Shown here in pieces: positions 12,938 to 16,632 of a stretch of DNA of 16,632 nt. The stretch is taken from assembly GCA_045653805.1 (NCBI GenBank), contig JAZOMF010000031.1, positions 1 to 16,632 of the forward strand, read 5' to 3'. Both the position numbers and the translations under genes were made by a program. This DNA is from SVTX01 sp045653805. Lineage in GTDB: Bacteria; Bacillota; Clostridia; Oscillospirales; CAG-272. Numbering within the stretch: the first letter of the stretch is position 1; every line of letters starts with the position of its first letter. Below the pieces are notes generated by a model that ran no database searches, was not told where the DNA came from, and saw nothing but the letters and a program-made list of their open reading frames with translations.

Positions 12938-15532
12938 ATGACTCCAATGATGGAGCAATATTTTGAGATAAAAAACAAATATAAGGACTATCTGCTTTTC
13001 TACCGTCTTGGCGACTTCTACGAGATGTTCTTTGACGATGCGATCGTGGCGTCAAGAGCACTTGAATTGACCCTCACGGGCAGAGATTGCGGAGAAGCCG
13101 AGAGAGCGCCTATGTGCGGTGTACCTTTCCACTCGGTGGACACCTATATCGGTCGTCTTATCGAGCAGGGATTTAAGATCGCTATCTGCGAGCAGATGGA
13201 AGACCCCGCTCAGGCAAAGGGAATTGTTAAGAGAGACGTTATCAGGGTTATTACTCCCGGTACGGTGATCGAGTCCAACCTTTTGTCGGACAAGAAGAAT
13301 AACTATCTCTGCGCCCTCTATATGGGCGAATTTGAATACGGCGTTTGCTTCTGCGACGTTTCTACCGCAGAGATATACGCCACCAGCTTCTCGGGCGCGA
13401 ATATGGACACAAGACTGCTCAATGAGCTTGGTACGTATTCTCCTGCCGAGGTCATTGCCAATCTGGGCGCGTCCAAATTCAAGGATACGGCAGAATTTAT
13501 CAAGAGCAGACTTGGTTCTATGCTCAACGATAATCAGCCCTTCCGCTTTGAGTTTGACGCCTGCCTTGAGCGAATGAAATCGCAGTTTGAGGAGACCTTG
13601 CGCGAGGATGACACGGCGGATAGAGCCATGGTTTGCGCCGTGGGTGCTATGCTTGATTACGTCCGCGACACCCAAAAGAAGGATATTGGATATATCAACA
13701 AGCTTAACGTTTATTCCGACGGTCAGTACCTCGAAATGGACGTTAATACAAGACGAAACCTTGAGCTTACCGAGTCTATGCGCTCCAAGGAGAAGAAGGG
13801 AACTTTGCTTTGGGTGCTTGACAAGACCAGATCTTCTCTCGGCGCACGACTTCTCCGTAAATGGGTGGAGCATCCCCTCATCACCTCTTCTGCCATCGTT
13901 AAGAGACAAAACGCAGTTGATGAGCTTTACGGAAACTTTATGCTCCGCGAGCAGATAAGCGAGCTTCTTGATAATGTTCTCGACTTGGAGCGTCTTATAA
14001 CCAAGATAGTTTACGGAAGCGCCAACGCAAAGGATCTCCGCGCCGTTGCAAGCACCGTAAAGATACTCCCCGAGCTTAAAAATCTTCTCTCTACTTGTTC
14101 AAGCGATGAAATGAGAAGAATTTATTCCGAGCTTGATACTCTTGAAGACATTTGCGACCTTATCACCCGTTCTATTAAGGACGAGCCCCCCTTCTCGGTC
14201 AGAGAGGGCGGAATGATAAAGGACGGCTTCGACTCCCGCGTTGACGAGCTTCGCTCTATGGTTGAGCACGGCGACGAATGGCGCGAGCAGATCGCCGAGA
14301 GAGAGCGAGAGGAGACGGGAATCAAGAATTTGAAGATCGGATACAACAAGGTATTCGGCTTCTACATAGAGGTTACCAGAAGTCAGTACGATCTCGTTCC
14401 CGACAGATATATCAGAAAGCAGACCCTTGCAAACTGCGAGCGATTCATCACCGAGGAGCTCAAGGAAATGGAATCTAAGGTTTTGGGCGCTTCCGACAAG
14501 CTCTGCTCACTTGAATACGAAATATTCTGCGACATTCGTGCAACCGTTGCCGATAACAGCGTAAGAATTCAAAAGACCGCCGCGCTTTTGGCAGAGACCG
14601 ACGTTTATTATAGCCTTGCTACCGTTGCGGCGAAGAACAGATACGTCCGTCCCGAGATAACATCCTCCGACGAGATAGATATTAAGGACGGCAGACACCC
14701 CGTTGTTGAGCAGTTCGTTAAGGACTCCTATTTCGTTCCCAACGATACAAGGCTCAATATGGCAAGCGAGCGCCTAATGCTTATAACAGGTCCTAATATG
14801 GCGGGTAAATCTACTTATATGCGTCAAGTGGCACTTATCGTGCTTATGGCGCAGATGGGATCCTTCGTTCCTGCCGCAGAGGCATGTGTGGGAATCGTTG
14901 ATAAGATCTTCACCCGTGTAGGCGCCAGCGACGATCTGGCATCGGGTCAATCCACATTTATGCTGGAGATGAACGAGGTGGCGTACATTCTCAAGAATGC
15001 TACAAGAAAGAGCCTTATCATTTACGATGAGGTTGGTCGCGGTACTTCTACATTTGACGGAATGAGTATTGCTCGAGCAATAGTTGAGTACACCGCAGGC
15101 AGAAGAATCGGTGCGAAGACCCTCTTTGCAACTCACTATCACGAGCTGACCAGTATGGAAAACGAGTTTGACGGTATCGTCAACTACAATATCGCGGCAA
15201 AGAAGAGAGGGGATAGCATCACCTTCCTTCGAAAGATAGTTCGCGGCTCTACCGATGATAGCTACGGAATTGAGGTTGCCAAGCTTGCAGGACTTCCTAA
15301 TGAAGTTATCAAGCGCGCAAAGGAGATCCTTGCTACGGTTGAGGAGAGTGCCAAGAGCATCAAGCTCACCGACCGCGAGGAAAAGAAGGTAGAAAAGGAC
15401 GAAAGCCTTATCACCTTTGACGATTGCATTAATGATCAAATAATTGAAGACATCAAAAAGATTGACATCAACACGCTCTCGCCCTACGAGTGCATGACAT
15501 TCCTTTTTGATCTCAAAAAGCGATTGAATTAA
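12938..15532 (+). CDS. mutS: DNA mismatch repair protein MutS
   Basis: MutS recognises mismatches and small loops, then recruits MutL in an ATP-dependent way. The 864-residue length is typical. The N-terminal mismatch-reading motif Phe-x-Glu is F27-Y28-E29 (GDFYEMFFDDA). The C-terminal ABC-type ATPase has Walker A GPNMAGKS at 618-625, the signature region DDLASGQSTFMLEM, Walker B with D697-E698 (LIIYDEVGRGTSTFDG), and the FATHYHEL switch histidine segment. The C-terminal region has a charged linker and a final helix-rich segment. The ATG at 12938 follows GCGAGGA. It is co-transcribed with mutL, 34 bases apart. Confidence 0.98.
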   Translation: MTPMMEQYFEIKNKYKDYLLFYRLGDFYEMFFDDAIVASRALELTLTGRDCGEAERAPMCGVPFHSVDTYIGRLIEQGFKIAICEQMEDPAQAKGIVKRDVIRVITPGTVIESNLLSDKKNNYLCALYMGEFEYGVCFCDVSTAEIYATSFSGANMDTRLLNELGTYSPAEVIANLGASKFKDTAEFIKSRLGSMLNDNQPFRFEFDACLERMKSQFEETLREDDTADRAMVCAVGAMLDYVRDTQKKDIGYINKLNVYSDGQYLEMDVNTRRNLELTESMRSKEKKGTLLWVLDKTRSSLGARLLRKWVEHPLITSSAIVKRQNAVDELYGNFMLREQISELLDNVLDLERLITKIVYGSANAKDLRAVASTVKILPELKNLLSTCSSDEMRRIYSELDTLEDICDLITRSIKDEPPFSVREGGMIKDGFDSRVDELRSMVEHGDEWREQIAEREREETGIKNLKIGYNKVFGFYIEVTRSQYDLVPDRYIRKQTLANCERFITEELKEMESKVLGASDKLCSLEYEIFCDIRATVADNSVRIQKTAALLAETDVYYSLATVAAKNRYVRPEITSSDEIDIKDGRHPVVEQFVKDSYFVPNDTRLNMASERLMLITGPNMAGKSTYMRQVALIVLMAQMGSFVPAAEACVGIVDKIFTRVGASDDLASGQSTFMLEMNEVAYILKNATRKSLIIYDEVGRGTSTFDGMSIARAIVEYTAGRRIGAKTLFATHYHELTSMENEFDGIVNYNIAAKKRGDSITFLRKIVRGSTDDSYGIEVAKLAGLPNEVIKRAKEILATVEESAKSIKLTDREEKKVEKDESLITFDDCINDQIIEDIKKIDINTLSPYECMTFLFDLKKRLN

Positions 15533-15566
15533 AGAATATGAAATTTTATGAAAGGAGGCAAGGAAA

Positions 15567-16632
15567 ATGGGAAATATAAACGTTTTGTCCTTTGAGGTGG
15601 CTAACCTTATAGCGGCAGGCGAGGTTGTTGACAGACCTGCATCGGCTATCAAGGAAATGATTGAAAACTCCATCGACGCGGGGGCGAAACACATCACCGT
15701 TGAGATTCAAAACGGCGGTATCACATTTATGCGCATTTCCGACGACGGATGCGGTATGGAGCCCGAGGATCTGCCTCTGTGTATTAAGCGACACGCTACA
15801 AGTAAGATAAGAACCGCAGAAGACCTTGACGGTATCTGCACTCTTGGATTTAGAGGAGAGGCTTTGGCGGCTATATCCGCGGTATCCCGACTCCGAATTA
15901 TATCAAAAACTCACGATGCGCCTCTGGGCGCGGAGCTTATCGTGGATTGCGGTCAGGAAATAGGACTACAGGAGAGAGGTTGCTCCAACGGTACTACAAT
16001 TATCGTTGAAGACCTTTTCGCCAACGTCCCCGCAAGACGAAAGTTCTTGAAACGCGACGTTACCGAAACTACGGCGGTTTGTGCCAACGTTGAGCGAGTT
16101 GCGCTCTCTCACCCCGAGATCGCATTCCGTTTGATCTGCGACGGTCAGATCAGACTTGAAACCGCAGGCGACGGCAAGCTTTATAGCGCAATATACGCCG
16201 TTTTCGGCAGAGACTTTGCCAACCGACTTATCGAGGTCGACGGTGAATATGACGGTATTGCGGTTAAGGGATATATCGGTCGCTCCGACAACGTAAAGAG
16301 CAACCGAAACTATGAGACCTTCTACATCAATAAGCGCTACGTTAAGAGCAGAACCGCAGGCGCGGCAATCGAGCAGGCTTTTGTCTCCTATATGCCCTCG
16401 GAAAAGTTTCCCGTGTGCGTACTGTTTATCTCACTGAATCCCGGTAGAGTTGACGTAAACGTGCATCCTGCAAAGCTTGAAGTTAAATTTTCAAATGAAA
16501 AAATAGTTTTTGAGACTATTTATTATGCGGTCAGAGGTGCGCTTGAAGGCAATACGGCAAGACCCGATATAACTTTCTCAGCGTCTACAAAGAGAGTAAG
16601 TGACTCACAGATACCCATTGAAGACGGAAGAC
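15567..16632 (+). CDS. mutL: DNA mismatch repair protein MutL (C-terminus cut by window edge)
   Basis: MutL links mismatch recognition by MutS to strand incision. 355 residues are visible, open to the right edge. The GHKL ATPase motifs are clear: KEMIENSIDAGA (E30 as general base, N34 for magnesium), DDGCGM at 59-64, and TSKI with GFRGEAL at 94-100. The transducer domain follows, with NKRYVKSR and the closing motif VDVNVHPAKLEVKF. The ATG at 15567 follows AAAGGAGG. Organisms without MutH usually have an endonuclease motif in the MutL C-terminal domain; that part lies outside the window, so it cannot be judged. Confidence 0.97.
   Translation, partial: MGNINVLSFEVANLIAAGEVVDRPASAIKEMIENSIDAGAKHITVEIQNGGITFMRISDDGCGMEPEDLPLCIKRHATSKIRTAEDLDGICTLGFRGEALAAISAVSRLRIISKTHDAPLGAELIVDCGQEIGLQERGCSNGTTIIVEDLFANVPARRKFLKRDVTETTAVCANVERVALSHPEIAFRLICDGQIRLETAGDGKLYSAIYAVFGRDFANRLIEVDGEYDGIAVKGYIGRSDNVKSNRNYETFYINKRYVKSRTAGAAIEQAFVSYMPSEKFPVCVLFISLNPGRVDVNVHPAKLEVKFSNEKIVFETIYYAVRGALEGNTARPDITFSASTKRVSDSQIPIEDGR

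Noticed and set aside
13052..15697. Long minus-strand open frames opposite mutS (13052-13909 and 14774-15697)
   Set aside because: Shadows of mutS and the start of mutL produced by codon bias; no motif or start signal.

Overview
The window looks like chromosomal DNA of a low-to-mid GC Gram-positive anaerobe, most likely an uncultured gut member of Clostridia (Bacillota). The grounds are strong AGGAGG-type ribosome binding sites, textbook TTGACA-17-TATAAT promoters in AT-rich gaps, the pairs yceD-rpmF and ymfF-ymfH, an NBP35-type Mrp ATPase with an N-terminal cysteine cluster, and the order miaB - YlbF/YmcA-family gene - mutS - mutL, which matches the Bacillus order miaB-ymcA-(cotE)-mutS-mutL. 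TGA acts as a stop. The taxonomic placement is an inference from gene content.

Layout. Positions 1-3837 are read leftwards: an alpha-L-rhamnosidase (GH78) cut by the left edge, a 96-residue protein of unknown function with its own strong promoter and terminator, and the tRNA-Met cytidine acetate ligase TmcAL. Everything from about 3966 is read rightwards. tmcAL and yceD-rpmF are divergent, and a perfect 16-bp palindrome lies between their promoters. rpmF ends in a strong terminator. Next comes a gene-free stretch of about 550 bp (4821-5367) containing the most unusual DNA in the window: three long hairpins, a four-run G-quadruplex motif and imperfect terminal inverted repeats. It ends at the mrp promoter, whose -35 lies inside a perfect 13-bp-arm palindrome. 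mrp is monocistronic with its own terminator. A four-gene operon follows, ymfF-ymfH-lgt-folD (6391-10924), with two gene overlaps and a UUCG-loop terminator. The last operon is miaB - YlbF/YmcA-like - mutS - mutL, with mutL cut by the right edge.

How the genes work together. Most are core housekeeping: tRNA anticodon-region modification (TmcAL, MiaB), ribosome assembly (YceD, L32), Fe-S cluster handling (Mrp), lipoprotein maturation (Lgt), one-carbon metabolism (FolD), a peptidase-like M16 pair, and mismatch repair (MutS, MutL). The rhamnosidase is the only clearly accessory, niche-related gene.

No complete new system (defence island, CRISPR, prophage, biosynthetic cluster) is visible. The best leads are the composite non-coding element at about 4893-5247, a near-identical cysteine motif shared by the N-terminus of Mrp and the C-terminus of the YlbF/YmcA-like protein, and several promoter-linked palindromes. 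All feature ends come from reading the sequence; no database comparison was possible.
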